Assembly (NCBI GenBank): GCA_002007465.1
Contig: LNAC01000378.1
Span: 502,691 to 566,690 of the forward strand
Source: Ailurus styani
Taxonomy: Eukaryota > Chordata > Mammalia > Carnivora > Ailuridae
Length of the DNA: 64,000 bases
Direction of reading: 5' to 3'
The translations under genes were made by a program, and so were the position numbers. Below are positions 52,528 to 63,099 of this stretch, in pieces. The notes under the pieces were generated by a model. The model had not been told where the DNA came from. It worked only from the letters and a program-made list of their open reading frames with translations, and did not search any database. Numbering within the stretch: position 1 is the first letter of the stretch; each line of letters starts with the position of its first letter.

Positions 52528-52724
52528 CTTTTTTTTTAAAGGTTTTACTTATTTATTTGGCAGAGAGAAAGATCACAAGTAGGCAGAGAGGCAGGCAGAG
52601 GGAGAAGGGGAAGCAGGCTCCCCGCTGAGCAGAGAGCCTGATGCGGGGCTCAATCCCAGGACCCTGAGATCATGACCCGAGCTGAAGGCAGAGGCTTTAA
52701 CCCACTGAGCCACCCAGGCGCCCC
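52528..52724 (-). mobile_element. CAN-SINE, antisense (young), perfect 17-bp TSD
   Basis: 'ATCACAAGTAGGCAGAGAGG' and 'GAGCCACCCAGGCGCCCC' mark the young form. The duplication 'AACAATCATATGTTCTT' is identical at 52511-52527 and 52725-52741, so this is one of the youngest insertions here. Confidence 0.97.
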
Positions 52725-52827
52725 AACAATCATATGTTCTTATACAACTATATGTTCTCTGGAGGTCAGCTGATCTTGGCTAGGCTCCACTGGGGCTTGG
52801 CTCCATGATGCAGGTGTATGCACGTGT

Positions 52828-52831
<4 letters not shown>

Positions 52832-52864
<33 letters not shown>
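52832..52864. repeat. (GT)n microsatellite
   Basis: About 16 uninterrupted GT units lie inside the LTR-like element, preceded by 'GTGCACGTGTGCACGTG'-like sequence. Confidence 0.97.
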
Positions 52865-52865
<1 letters not shown>

Positions 52866-53429
52866 ATGTGTTCTTTCTAGAGCCCAGGCTGAAAGGGCAA
52901 CAGCTACATAAAGACAGCTGTTCTCACAGCCTTGTCAGATGTGTGAGAGACCACGTCCAACTACTCCATCACATCTAATATCCTCCAGACAAGAGTAAAG
53001 CGCAGAGGTGAGTCCAAAGTTGGAGGGCTGAGAAGTAAGTTCTGCTTCTCATGGAACTGCAAGGTCACCGGGCCTGGATTCAGAGCAAGGGAACGATTTG
53101 GAAAAGCTGTGGCAATCTCAGGCCGAGAGAATAAAGAGATAATCGAAAGCACGGAGGTAAGAATGTATATGGACTGTTTACAGGGAGGTAATAGGGTAAA
53201 ACTTAAAGTTAAATTTTAAAAAGCTTCCAGCAAAGTTATGCAGAGTCTTGAAGGTCACGCTGTGGAACATGGGCTTTCTTTTGTAGGTTCCAGGGAGCCA
53301 GTGGGGCTCACGTGATTATAGCTGGTTTTAGTAATATTAAAAGCAAGAAGAGGAGACAATTTAGGAGGCTGGTGTAATGGTCTAAGAATGTGTGGAAGTT
53401 GAGTGGATATCAAAGATGTTTGGAAGACT

Positions 53430-53975
53430 TTAACATATGTCCACAAATCATCTGATACTCCTCTTTTAAAGAGGAAATTCATTGTTCTTTCTGAGTGTGG
53501 GCTGTATTCAGTAACTCGTGTCCACTGAATAGAATATGGTGAGTGAGGGGCGTGTAACTTCTGAAAGTCGGTCATAAAAGGCATGTGGTCTGTTTGCTCT
53601 CTCTTGGTTCCCTCATTCTGGGGGAAGCTAGGTGTCCTGTCATGACGTCACTCAAGCAGCTCAATGGAAAGGCCTGTCTATGGAGGAATTAATACCTTTT
53701 GTCATAGCTAATGAGGAGCTGAGGCCTCCTACTAATGGCCACTAAGTAACCAGTTTAGAATGCCAATTCTGCAGCTCCAGCCAGGCCTTCAGATGACTAC
53801 ATCCTTAGATGACAATTTGACTGCAACCTCATGAGAGACTCTGAGCCAGAGCTACCCAATCTAAGCTGTTCTTGGATTCCTCACCCACCGAAACTGAGCG
53901 AAATATTAAGTGTTTACTACATCAAGATGTTAAGTTCTGGGATAATTTGTTACACACGCATTAGATGAATACTAC
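53430..53975 (+). mobile_element. MaLR LTR (MLT1 type), sense
   Basis: 'CATTCTGGGGGAAGCTAGGT', 'ATGGAAAGGCCTGTCTATGG', 'GCCAGGCCTTCAGATGACTA', 'TTTGACTGCAACCTCATGAG' and 'GAGCCAGAGCTACCCAATCT' run to 'GGGATAATTTGTTACACACG', the MLT1 LTR order. Confidence 0.88.
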
Positions 53976-54069
53976 GACTGGGATATTGAAGGTGAGGGAA
54001 AAGAATACGAGAGGAAGGGCAGGTCTGAGGGACAGAGATAGGAGAAGATGAAGAGTTCATTTTAAGACA

Positions 54070-54485
54070 GTGTTTTGGACTAACTTGTGTCCCCTCTCAA
54101 AATTTATCTGCTGAAGCCCTAACCCCCAATGTGATTATGTTTGCAGATAGGGCCTTTGGGGGTGGTAATTAAGGCTAAATGACATCACTCAGGTGGGGCC
54201 CTATTCCAATAGGACTGGTGTCCTTATTGGAAGACGAAGGGACACCAAAGATCTCCCTCTTTCTCTCCATGTGTTTACAGGGAAGGGGCCATGTGAGGAC
54301 ACAGCAAGAAGGTGGTAGTCTTCACCCCAAGGAGATAGCTCTCACCAGACCACAACCCAGCTGGCACCTTGATCTTGTACTTCAAGTTTCCAGAACTGTG
54401 AGGAAATACATTTCTGCTGCTTAAGCCACCCAGCCTGTGGTATTCTGTTCTGTTCTGGCAGCTCAAGCTGACTAAGATGGACAGA
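54070..54485 (+). mobile_element. MaLR LTR (MLT1/MST type), sense
   Basis: 'GCCCTAACCCCCAATGTGAT', 'GGTAATTAAGGCTAAATGAC', 'CCATGTGAGGACACAGCAAG', 'TCCAGAACTGTGAGGAAATA' and 'TAAGCCACCCAGCCTGTGGT' are in LTR order. It is a solo LTR and the same family as the antisense copy at 25578-25985. Confidence 0.9.
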
Positions 54486-54895
54486 TTGAGTTTGCCGCAG
54501 CAGGCCATTCCTGGTGTGGATATCTAGCGGTGAGTTGGAAATACAGCTGGAGCTCAGAAGGGAGGTGCGGCTAGGGAGTCATTGGATCACTGGCATTTGG
54601 ACGCAGATCAGCTAGATCAGCCCAAGGAAAAAAAGAACACGGAGAGACAGGATGGGAGCTAGGACAGCAGCAGGGGGTGCGGAAGCACCTACAATTGAAT
54701 GGTTCAATGAAGAAGACAGAGCGATGGCTTTGAAGGTAAAAGTCAACCACAGCAGAAGCGAAGGGAAGTTTGGAAGCTGGAGAAGTGGATCAATAGTGCC
54801 AACTGCTCAGCAAATTCGTGTAAAAGAGGATCAAAACAGGGCCATTAAGATTTTTGAATTAGGGGGTCGTTGCTGACCTCTGTAAGCGGGATCAT

Positions 54896-55340
54896 TTGGC
54901 TTCTGAAAAGCCAGCTTACAGTCACTGTGACACCCCCCTCCCCCGGGGCTCCTTCCAGTGACAGATGTGTTGCTCGGCGGCTGGCGGTACTTTGTGCACG
55001 TGGTCTTTGGTGGCCAGCACTTCAGAAACTGCCTTGGCTTCATAGAATCACCTCACCCCAGGTCAGGATTCCTTTCAGGCTGGCACACATCCAAGGACTG
55101 ATCCCATGGCAGCATGAAGGTCTAGCCATGGTAGCCTAACTCAGGGCAACTGAAGGGCCATCACCTTCTGGAGAGCCCCGTGAGACTGGCCAGGCAATCA
55201 TGGGGCCTGCGACCCAGCGCATCTCCCTCAGCCTAATCAGGCTTCCTCTCCCCACCTTCACAGATGCTAATCCCTAGGGAGCCTACTAGTAAACCTACTT
55301 CGTTCTAACTCTGTCTCCAAATTTGCTTCCTGAAGAACCC
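54896..55340. other. LTR-like sequence, family not resolved
   Basis: A C/T-rich start, 'AGGCTTCCTCTCCCCACCTT' and a terminus near 'CTTCCTGAAGAACCCACCCT' recall old ERVL/MLT LTR ends ('CTGAGGAACCC' type). I cannot assign a family. Confidence 0.3.
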
Positions 55341-57189
55341 ACCCTGAGACGTGGGCTGAAGGAAAGAACTAGAGGCCTCAACAATAGACTGCTCCTGCAA
55401 GGCCTGACAGAGCCAAAGAAAGATGGGCCATAGCTGGAGGGCAAGGATTTTATCCACTAAGTCTCCTGTACCAGGCACAGAGCTGGACACACAGCAGGTG
55501 GTTTTGCCTCAAAGGTAGAACTCAGGCAGGAAGACAGAGTTGGCAGTCAGATTTCTTCAGATTTCTTCAGATTTCTCCTTTCACATATTCAAATGCAAAC
55601 ATGAGGCCAGAAAATCTTAGATTGATTTGTATTTTCTCCTTCCTGCCCCCAGCCCCTCCCCACACGCACACACACACCCCTCTATTTCCTAGAAATAACG
55701 GATCCCCATGTAGTGCTTCCCTGGCCCAGGGTCAGACAGGAAAAATGATGATTACACTGTGTGTCTGTTGCCGGCAACCAAGAAGTGTGCAGGGAAAGGG
55801 CCAGAGGGAAGGAGACGGAGGAATGACTGGTAGCACTTTCCGTTGCTGATAACTTGGGCAGCTGCGGCCGCCGGGGTCAAGTCAACCACTACACTTCAGG
55901 CTGGAACTACTTTAAACTCCCTCCTCAGTTGACAGGAACTCAGTCAACTGGGAACAAACACATGGCCGGGTTGCAGTGTCTCGGGGAATCATGGGGCAGG
56001 TCCAGACGGAAACTATCCCATTCGCAGCAGTCAGCCAACATGACAGACCCCAAGCTTCCTCTCTGGAGAAAATGGGGCAGAAAAGAATGCTTAATGAGGT
56101 GCGTTGTGATCACTGAAGAGGGAGCTTCCCCACCAAGGCTCCAACCCACAACTCAAAGGGCTCCTTTTGCACACACTGCTCTGACTGGGAGCCAGCGGGG
56201 GACATGCAGGGAGCCAGAGGGGGACCCTGGGTGTCATGGATGACCCGGCCCCAGAGCTGCAAAATGTAGACCCTGCGGCATCTCAGGAGGTGCAGATGCT
56301 GACTGCAATCTGCCTGAGCGCAAAGTCAAGGGCTCTGGAAAAACACAGAATTAAAGGGATGCATGCAGGAAAGAAAACAGGAAGCATTTTACAGGACCCT
56401 TTGCATGGGCCTGATGAAATCACCAATCCTTGGAAGCTTACTGAGTGAATGGCAACAGGGAAGGGATGGAGATGAAGGGATGTAAGGGGGAGGGTACATT
56501 GAGTTTGACACAATTCTCCAGAAATGTTATGGGGAAAAGGGCATGCTTCAAACACTGTCCCAGCATAAGATGCTCCCCAAAATGTCTCTGGGGGTGTTCT
56601 GTATCTGAGGTTAGGAGGGTGCTATCCTAGAAAATATGGATGTGCAAAGGGCAGAAAAAGAGGAAAGAAGTCATAAAAGCTATAGTTTTTTTTTTTAAGG
56701 AAGGCAACACCTACAGGAATCTAAATGGACTGGAATTTCTTATCAGTACAAGTGGAAAAATAATGCTCGATTCCCCAGTAATTGCCTTTAAATTAAAAAG
56801 CTGCACGCTGGGTTTTAAAAACTCCACCCCCCATCCCCCACCCCCAGGAAAAGAAGAAGAAAAGAAAACAGGAAATAAGAAAACAAAAAAAAGTTCAAAC
56901 CCAGAAAAGGCAAAAGAAATATACTCCAAGGATATTCTTACACTTCTGCTTCAAATTACCACCTCCTCCAAAATCTAGTGGTTTTCCACTGAATGGCAAT
57001 GTTTTTGTGTTCCGTGTCCGGCTCAAATGAACCAAGAACCAAGCTGTTCTTTCCTTTGACTTCTAGTAACCCACTGCTTAGTGCTCTACCTCAATTTATG
57101 AAACTACAGATTATTCTGAGTCCACTATCCTCGAGTCTCATCGGTCATTTTTAAATAGTACATGGCCTTGTCCAGTCTTCGCCTGTGAA
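55341..57189. other. Mostly unique sequence (about 1.8 kb)
   Basis: No gene was recognised. A triplicated 'AGATTTCTTC' lies at 55550-55576, a CA-rich patch at 55661-55680, and a T-run at 56686-56696. The 129-codon frame 55854-56243 and the 112-codon frame 56640-56978 (rich in Lys) have no domains. Confidence 0.45.
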
Positions 57190-57552
57190 TTTAGCACACT
57201 TTTATGGCATGCAACTTCTGTGGCAGGAACTGTGTTAGGTCCAGGGGATACAGCAATGATAAAGCCTGAGTCTCTGTGCCTGTGGGCAGCTCAGAGTCCG
57301 CATTGGGAGACCTTCAAGTAAACAGGCCACTAGAATATGGCGTAACAGAGGCTGTGGCCAGGGGTGCACAAATTGCACAAGAGGGGCTGGGGAGGGGGCT
57401 GGGGAGCCATGGAAGGCTTTCTCCAAGAAGTGAGGTCTGAGCTTCACCAAAACCCAGCCTCTGCCGTCATCAGTCATGAGCTCCGGCAGAGCAGGGACTG
57501 TCTGTCACCTCACTTGGCACATAGTAGGCACTTGACAAATGACACTCAGAAT
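57190..57552. mobile_element. Two LINE-2 pieces in opposite orientation
   Basis: 57190-57470 reads antisense L2 ('TGTGGCAGGAACTGTGTTAG', 'CCAGGGGATACAGCAATGAT', 'CCATGGAAGGCTTTCTCCAA'). 57478-57552 reads the sense L2 3' terminus ('GAGCTCCGGCAGAGCAGGGA', 'CTTGGCACATAGTAGGCACT'). They meet near 57475. Confidence 0.72.
57383..57404 (+). other. G-quadruplex motif
   Basis: Four runs of at least four G with loops of 2, 1 and 2 bases ('GGGGCTGGGGAGGGGGCTGG' plus GG) satisfy the canonical motif. It lies within the antisense L2. Confidence 0.8.
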
Positions 57553-57619
57553 GTTAGTCTTTCCTCAAAAAGATTGTAAGGTAAAGCAGCTGCTTGAACA
57601 TTTTCCCCTTTCCATTCTC

Positions 57620-57770
57620 TTTTTTTTTTTTAGATTTTATTTATTTATTTGACAGAGGGGGGGCCCACAAGCAGGGGGGAGTGGCAGGGGCAGAGGGAGA
57701 AGCAGGCTCTCTACTGAGCCGGGAGCCCCACATGGGACTCGATCCCAGGACCCTGAGATCGTGAGCCAAG
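57620..57770 (-). mobile_element. CAN-SINE, antisense, head truncated
   Basis: A T12 run, (TTTA)n, 'GACAGAGGGGGGGCCCACAA' and 'CGATCCCAGGACCCTGAGAT' identify it. It stops at 'CGTGAGCCAAGAG' without the usual head. Confidence 0.9.
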
Positions 57771-58470
57771 AGTGATTCTCCCCATCAGAAGAAATGCCAA
57801 CTTAGCAAGAAGCTAGGCTTATGTGTATACAACTGCTCGTATTTTAAGTTTGGGGGCAAATTGGCAGCAAATTTGTAACCCGATTTCAAACAGTGCCAAT
57901 CTGATGAAGACTCTTTGCTTTGGTGTGAAGTTTAAATGTAACCACTGTGCGCGCAACCCTTGAAGGGCGTGGAGGCACCCAGGGTGGAGAACAGGGGGTT
58001 TCGAGGCATGGAGAGGAGGCGGAAGAAGGGAAGGTCGCCACATGTTGATTGGAACGGAAACTTTAAACAGACACTGCTTAGCCTGACATCCAGCATTGTG
58101 GAAGAAAACCAAGAATTCAGAAAGAACCTCGGCAGTAGGTAAGCTAGGCAGGATAGCAAACTGAAGCACAGTGGCTAAAAGTCAAACTCAACCCTGGCTG
58201 TTTTGTTTGGTCACTGCAGCATTGTTTTAAAAAAGGAAGAAGAATTTGAATGTCCTTAGCCAGGACGAGCAGTCCGGTTTGAGCCAGCCCCTACCACTCC
58301 CGATTGCCTCCCACTCGCCTACCCCGCCCTCGGATGCTCCTGGCCCGACCCCTCGGAAGGCATTTGGGTTTAGGGCCCCTGATCCAGGGACTTTCTGCTC
58401 CCATTCAACAGCTAGATGAGCAAGTGCTTCGAAGTGACACCACGGAACCCCTGACTTTAGGGGGAATTTT
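57771..58470. other. Unique sequence, no gene recognised
   Basis: Overlapping minus-strand frames (57819-58169) have no recognised domain. No repeat family was recognised. Confidence 0.5.
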
Positions 58471-58630
58471 GTTCTTAGATTTATTTATTTTAGAGGGGGG
58501 GGGATTGGGGTGGGCAGAAGGAGAGGCAGAATCTCAAGCAGACTGAGTGCAGAGCGGGGCCTGGGGCTCCATCTCACCACGCTGAGATCAAAAGTCTCAC
58601 GCTTCCCAGACTGGGCCACCCAGGTGCCCC
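58471..58630 (-). mobile_element. CAN-SINE, antisense
   Basis: 'TTTAGAGGGGGGGGGATTGG' and 'GGGCCACCCAGGTGCCCC' identify it. Flanks 'AGGGGGAATTTT' (58459-58470) and 'GAGGGTGAATTTT' (58631-58643) are its target duplication. Confidence 0.93.
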
Positions 58631-58884
58631 GAGGGTGAATTTTAAGAGCTCCAGCAGGTTAGCAAATGCCAGCGAGGGAAACTGTGTCGGCTGCCTTGAA
58701 ACGTCCTGCTGGGATGTTGCCCCAGGTCCCCACGGGCCTAACTCTTGGGCTTCTCATCTGCCAGCACTGTCCCTTACCGCTGCCCGAGTGCCAAAAGTGA
58801 AGGGGACAAGGAGTCCCCGTCCCTCCCAGGCCCGCTCTGTGCAAAGGTTTTCGTCCTTGCTCCTTTCCCATCGCCAGCAACTGG

Positions 58885-59165
58885 ACAGGCGCGGCAATAC
58901 AAAAGCACGAGAAAGACGGTCCTGGCATTGCCGGGGGCGCGGGGAGGGGCGACAGAAGAGCCCCAAACCCAACAAAGGCGAAGAGGACCCCAGGCAAAGG
59001 AAAGCAGGCAAGAGGGCATCCGACCGCAGAGCCCTTGAGAGCAGCGCTGGGATCCTGGATGCGATGGGAGCTCGGCCGAAAGGTGTCTCTGCCCCTCCCT
59101 GCTCACAGACGCAGAGTATCAGCGCGGGACCGGGCTCGGAGCAACTGTCTGGCTGAACGGAGTGG
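58885..59165. promoter_or_regulatory. Candidate small CpG island
   Basis: CpG dinucleotides recur every 10-15 bases ('GGACAGGCGCGGC', 'CCGGGGGCGCGGGGAGGGGC', 'CTCGGCCGAAAG', 'GCGCGGGACCGGGCTCGG'), unlike most of the window. The five overlapping long frames on both strands (58635-59334) are what GC-rich DNA produces. It could be a promoter or just an unmethylated patch. Confidence 0.45.
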
Positions 59166-59299
59166 TGAACCGAGGGCTCCTGCAACTCTCCCTGCTCTTT
59201 GCACTTACAGCCACTCAAGGGCTTGGCGGAGCTGCCTGGGCAAAGCACGTCTTGGGCTGTCTCTTCCAAAGTCAGGGTCGCCTAGCGTTGGGGCACGGG

Positions 59300-59390
59300 T
59301 GGGGGCATCCGTTCTTTCGTTCATGGGAGAGTAAGCACCCACCACACGTCAGGCACCGTACCTGACTCCAGAGATGCGCGGAGCGAGAAA
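59300..59390 (-). mobile_element. Short L2/MIR-type remnant, antisense
   Basis: 'GTTCATGGGAGAGTAAGCAC' and 'CACGTCAGGCACCGTACCTG' resemble 'TATTGAGCACCTACTATGTGCCAGGCACTGT'-type 3' ends. It is short and diverged. Confidence 0.4.
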
Positions 59391-59452
59391 TCATGGTCTG
59401 TTCTAGCGCTGGGCCCAGAGTCCGTGTTCAGGAACTCTTTGCCAACCGTCTA

Positions 59453-59760
59453 GGGAGTGCTGCCCAACAGAAACAGAATTTGAGGCTCCACTGTGGACTA
59501 TACGTGTAACTTGTATTTTCTGGTAGCCCCACTGGAGAACAGTAAAAAGGCACAGCTGAAAGTAATTTTAATAATAGATTGTATTTAACCCGAATCATTT
59601 CCACATGTAAAATATGAAAATTATTAATGAGATATTTAGCATTCTTTTTTTGTACGAGGCCTTTAGAGTCTGCTGTGCATTTCCCACTTAGAGCATACCT
59701 CAGTCTGACTCGCCACGCTTCAAGGGCTCAGTAGCCACATGAGGCCAGTGACCACCATAC
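59453..59760 (+). mobile_element. hAT-type nonautonomous DNA transposon remnant
   Basis: 'GTGCTGCCCAACAGAAACAG', 'TTGTATTTTCTGGTAGCCCC', 'AGTAATTTTAATAATAGATT', 'AAATTATTAATGAGATATTT' and 'GGCTCAGTAGCCACATGAGG' show a family whose second copy lies reversed at 7593-7901. Confidence 0.82.
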
Positions 59761-60089
59761 CCGAGGGCGCGGGCCTGGGGTGAAGAAGAGCGCCTCCGCC
59801 CAGACACGGAACTTTGCCAACTGCCAGGTTCCCTCATCTGCAGCTTCGTCAGCCATGAGCCCTCAGTGGGGCCACATAAAGCTGGGAAGTGTGGCGGTGG
59901 AGGGGAAGGGGCGGGGAGAGGAAGGTTCCAGAACACAGTAGACCTCAAGCCTTCAAGGAGTTCAAGGTTTTGCCTATTCAGGACATGTCCTCGGCCGCTC
60001 AGCCAGGGCGCAAGGGCACACTCACAGCCGTGCACGGCTTTGTCGTCATTGATTTTAGAAGTTTCATGCCAATTAAGAGCGGAATACCA
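59761..60089. other. Unique GC-rich sequence
   Basis: No repeat or exon was recognised. Frames on both strands overlap (59700-60252). Confidence 0.5.
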
Positions 60090-60262
60090 GGGGGCTCCTG
60101 GGTGGCCTTCGCCTTCAGCTCAGGTCACGATCTCAGGGTTCCTGGACCAAGCCCGGCGTTGGGCTCCCCGCTCAGTGAGAGGTCTGCTTCTCTCTCTCCC
60201 TCTGCCTCTTCTCCTGACTCATGTGCGCGCCCGCTCTCTCTCTAATAAATAAATCTTTAAAA
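60090..60262 (+). mobile_element. CAN-SINE with a shortened head
   Basis: 'GGGGGCTCCTGGGTGGCCTT' lacks the usual 'CAGTCGGTTAAGC' block. The tail is 'CTAATAAATAAATC'. Flanks 'TAAGAGCGGAATACCA' (60074-60089) and 'AAAGAGTGGAATAACA' (60263-60278) are the target duplication. Confidence 0.93.
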
Positions 60263-60814
60263 AAAGAGTGGAATAACAGAATCAGCAGTGGGGGTACTCT
60301 TTATGCTAAACAAGTCTACTCTACACTCTAGACAAAAACGAGAACGCCCAGCTCAGGCTACTGCTTCAGGTGTTCACATCAGTGTAAAAAATCGCGCCGC
60401 AGAGGAAAACCGAACCTCCGCTGTTGAAAAGCCCAGAGGAGCACACAAGTCGGAAGAAGTGACAACGGCATTCTCGAATCTGAGGGAACCCCTGAGAATG
60501 AAGGGCCCACTCCCACGTTAGTCTTCTGGCCTGGTCCCAGGACCCGAGTCTCCCCTTTGGGAACAGTGCCCTGGTCCCTGGTTTTTGTTTTCTCCAGAAT
60601 CTCTACCTGCAACTCCCCACGGGGGCCACCTGAGTCCTATGGCTCCCATCACTCAAGAAAGGCTGGATGAAGCAAAAAGTTAGTATCACGGTGGTCAGTG
60701 TTCCTTGCCACCTTTACCCCTGCCTGCCTCTTACTCTTTTAGAAACCACGGTTTGAGGAGCCTAGAATATGAGGATTAAATTGTAAGTGGGCCCAAATTT
60801 CATGCTGTTCCCAG
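60263..60814. other. Unique sequence, no gene recognised
   Basis: No repeat or exon was recognised. Confidence 0.5.
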
Positions 60815-61010
60815 AATCACACACTGTTAGAGCAGGAGGGGATCTTAGAGATGATCTACTTCCCTGTCTTCTTCACCTTCTGAAGACTCAGAAACTCAGA
60901 GAGGGGAGGAGACTTGCCTAAGAACTCCCTGGAAAGACCTAGAACCAAGGGCTTCCAGTGTCACATCCGGTGTGCTCTTTACAGCATTTCCAGCTGCCTC
61001 TTGGTTTTGA
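60815..61010. mobile_element. Ancient MIR/LINE-type repeat remnant
   Basis: 'TTAGAGCAGGAGGGGATCTT', 'AGAGATGATCTACTTCCC', 'AGACTCAGAAACTCAGAGAG' and 'AGACTTGCCTAAGAACTCC' match a common mammalian motif order ('GATGAGGAAACTGAGGC...GACTTGCCCAAGGTC'). I cannot assign the family with certainty. Confidence 0.55.
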
Positions 61011-61971
61011 GAAGGCCTAAGTGTGTCCAGGTATCATGGCCAGACAGCAGACATCAGGTCCGCATTCACTGGAAACTCTGACCCCAACCTCATACCCATC
61101 AAACCAACATTTTAAAGGTCTGTTTTTCCAGTCCTGTGATACTCTTACTTTTCAGAAACTCTATGCATGTAAAACTCAGCCACATGTCCTCTCTTGTTCT
61201 CTTTGTGTTTAACCTTCAAGAAATAGTCATTTATTCTCATCTCCTAGATCTCGGTGTGAGCCCCATTCCAAGGAGCTTCAGCCCACCATTCCTGCCCCCC
61301 ACCTACCATTGTTGTCTCCCAGTCTGGAAACGGGGTTTGACAGTGACGAGTGTGCCCTCTGCTGACCGGATGTCTGTTCTGCACCCAAGTCCGCAGGATT
61401 CATACACTTGGGCTTTGGGAGCCTCAAGGCACCTGAGAGATAAACAGAAACGACACAGGAATGAGAGGCCCCTTACTCCTTCCAGAGAATCTATACTTTT
61501 TTTTTTTTTTTGCAAACCAGTATCCTTGACACTCTCCACCGATTTTTCGAGTGGGGAAAACTATTATTCAAGAAACGTCCAGGTTCTGATTTTGTACAGC
61601 CAGCCAGAGAAGTCCATTTCCAGCATATGCCTTCCTCTCACCCAGCACAAAAAAGTTAAAATGTATAAACACAGCGCTTTCCGATTGGGGACTATAAGCC
61701 AGTACAATAACAAGCTTTCAAAATAGAACTTAAAAGGAGCCCCTTTCCTGGGAGCATGAAAAGTAATTAGAAATACATTTTGAGTCCTTCCTAGATCCCC
61801 AGGTCTCCTGGGGTGTGCTTTAGGATGTGTCACTTTTGTCACACGCCTCCTCCTGCCCTCCCCCACCAGAGTTGCCTTGGGAGACCTGAGCCTCTCATTC
61901 TCCAGCCTTTTCAGCTCCAGGCCTCCCAGCGCCCTCCCAGTATTGCTTTCTCCTGGGGCCTCTTCTTTTCC
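61011..61971. other. Unique sequence, no gene recognised
   Basis: The 196-codon frame 61136-61726 shows no recognised family and includes a poly-Phe stretch from the T-run at 61497-61511, so I regard it as chance. No repeat family was recognised. Confidence 0.45.
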
Positions 61972-62092
61972 ACTCCTTCTTTCTTTCTTTCCCTTTCTTT
62001 CTTTCTTTTTCTTTCTTCTTTCTTTTCTTTGTTTTTTCTTTTCTTTCTTTCTCTCTCTCTCTTTCCCTCCCTCCTTCCTTTCTTTCCTGCTT
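61972..62092. repeat. Pyrimidine-rich (CTTT)n/(CT)n tract
   Basis: About 120 bases are almost wholly C and T on the plus strand. Minus-strand Lys/Arg/Glu-rich frames (61564-62186) are artefacts of it. Confidence 0.95.
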
Positions 62093-63099
62093 GCAATAAG
62101 GGATGGACACTGGAATGCGTTGACACCACCGCAGAGCAAACACCAGCCCGTTGGGAAGTCTCCAGGAGTCCACCGTTAGGATTCAAGCAGAGATCTAGCT
62201 GGGGTTGGGGTCTTGTGATCGCACATTCTCTGAAGCCACCTGGGGGTCAGCACATCCAGAGTTCTGCTTGGGGTTCTGACTCAGCTGTATAGTTGGATGG
62301 TCCATAAAGGTCAGGAGAGCTGTCTCCGAGCTTTAGAGCAGGAAGGGGGGGTGCAGGGAATGCCTCAGAATAGGCTTCATGTTTGGAAAGAAGAAACAAA
62401 AGAAAGCGCCAGACCAAGTGAAATAAATCCAGGAGGAACGAGGAGGGATAGGAAAAAAACCTGAGTCTTCATTCAACCCGAAAAATCTGGTGCAAAGACA
62501 GGAAAATGAGGGGCCTTCCCCACTCATAGCCTTGCTGCCAAACTGCAGAGGCCGCTGCCTTAACTCCTAGCCTAGCAGCCCGTGCTCCCTGTTCCTGAAT
62601 CAAGTGAAGAAGACCCCAAAACCCGGTTAGAAAGGACAACTGTTAGACTTCCTGTTGACAGTAGTTCAAGGTATGGGCTCAGTTTTGTCGGGGGGGGGGA
62701 ATGGGGGGGGTTGTTGAATCGAGCCATGGTGGGAACCGGTGGACAAACTCTTGAATACTATGGCGAACACAGATTCTTCCCTATTAAATTAGAAGCTGAA
62801 AAAGATCACCAGGAGAAAGTTCGGTATGGTCGTTCTTGTTGAGAAAAACAGCCCCGGGGCTGAAGAAAAGAGCAGATGGGAGTGGGGAGTGGGGATTCGG
62901 GGCTGAGGTGGGGGATGAGGTTCAGTGGAGAGCGGCTGGCTGCTGCCGCGTCTCTGGAGAACTGGAACCTTCTCTTAGCCACTGCCCAGCAATGCTCCGG
63001 GGACGGCTGGAGAGGTACCACCCAGCCCCGACGACCGGCCACTCCTAAACTTTTTCTGTTCCTTTGATCAGAGGTTTCCTGGATTTGGCCTCAAGTGGA
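62093..63099. other. Unique sequence with G-runs
   Basis: Two long G-runs lie at 62690-62710. No repeat or exon was recognised. GC content rises to the right. Confidence 0.5.

Larger units (their letters stand above)
52455..53150 (-). mobile_element. MLT-class LTR, antisense, carrying a SINE and a GT tract
   Basis: 'TTAGCTATTGCCACAACTGT', 'GCTGTGTAACAAACCTCCTC', 'GAGGTCAGCTGATCTTGGCT', 'AGGCTGAAAGGGCAACAGCT' and 'TGGAACTGCAAGGTCACCGG' follow the reverse strand of a MaLR-type LTR. Subfamily and right edge are uncertain. Confidence 0.6.
52140..54895 (-). mobile_element. LINE-2 (L2), antisense, broken by three LTR-type insertions
   Basis: Four collinear pieces were recognised. 52140-52440 has 'GGGGAAGGCCTCATAGAGGA' and lies toward the L2 3' end. 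53160-53425 has 'AGAGTCTTGAAGGTCACGCT' and 'GAGGCTGGTGTAATGGTCTA'. 53976-54069 has 'GGAGAAGATGAAGAGTTCAT'. 54490-54895 has 'TGGTGTGGATATCTAGCGGT' and 'GGAGAAGTGGATCAATAGTG'. Their order matches one antisense L2 running from 3' end to ORF2. LTR-type sequences fill the three interruptions. Confidence 0.78.

Noticed and set aside
25578..54485. Endogenous retrovirus provirus
   Set aside because: Only solo, diverged MaLR LTRs are present. No gag, pro, pol or env-like coding sequence was recognised between or beside them.
58635..59334. Five overlapping frames of about 100-173 codons
   Set aside because: They cover the same CpG-rich DNA in several frames and both strands, as expected for GC-rich noncoding sequence. 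No domain is recognised.
1861..60262. Possible true tRNA genes
   Set aside because: All tRNA-like segments seen are heads of CAN-SINEs or MIRs, with CT-rich or A-rich SINE tails and target duplications. None has an isolated tRNA fold.
61564..62186. Lys/Arg/Glu-rich minus-strand frames resembling a basic nuclear protein
   Set aside because: They are the translation of a (CTTT)n/(CT)n pyrimidine tract.
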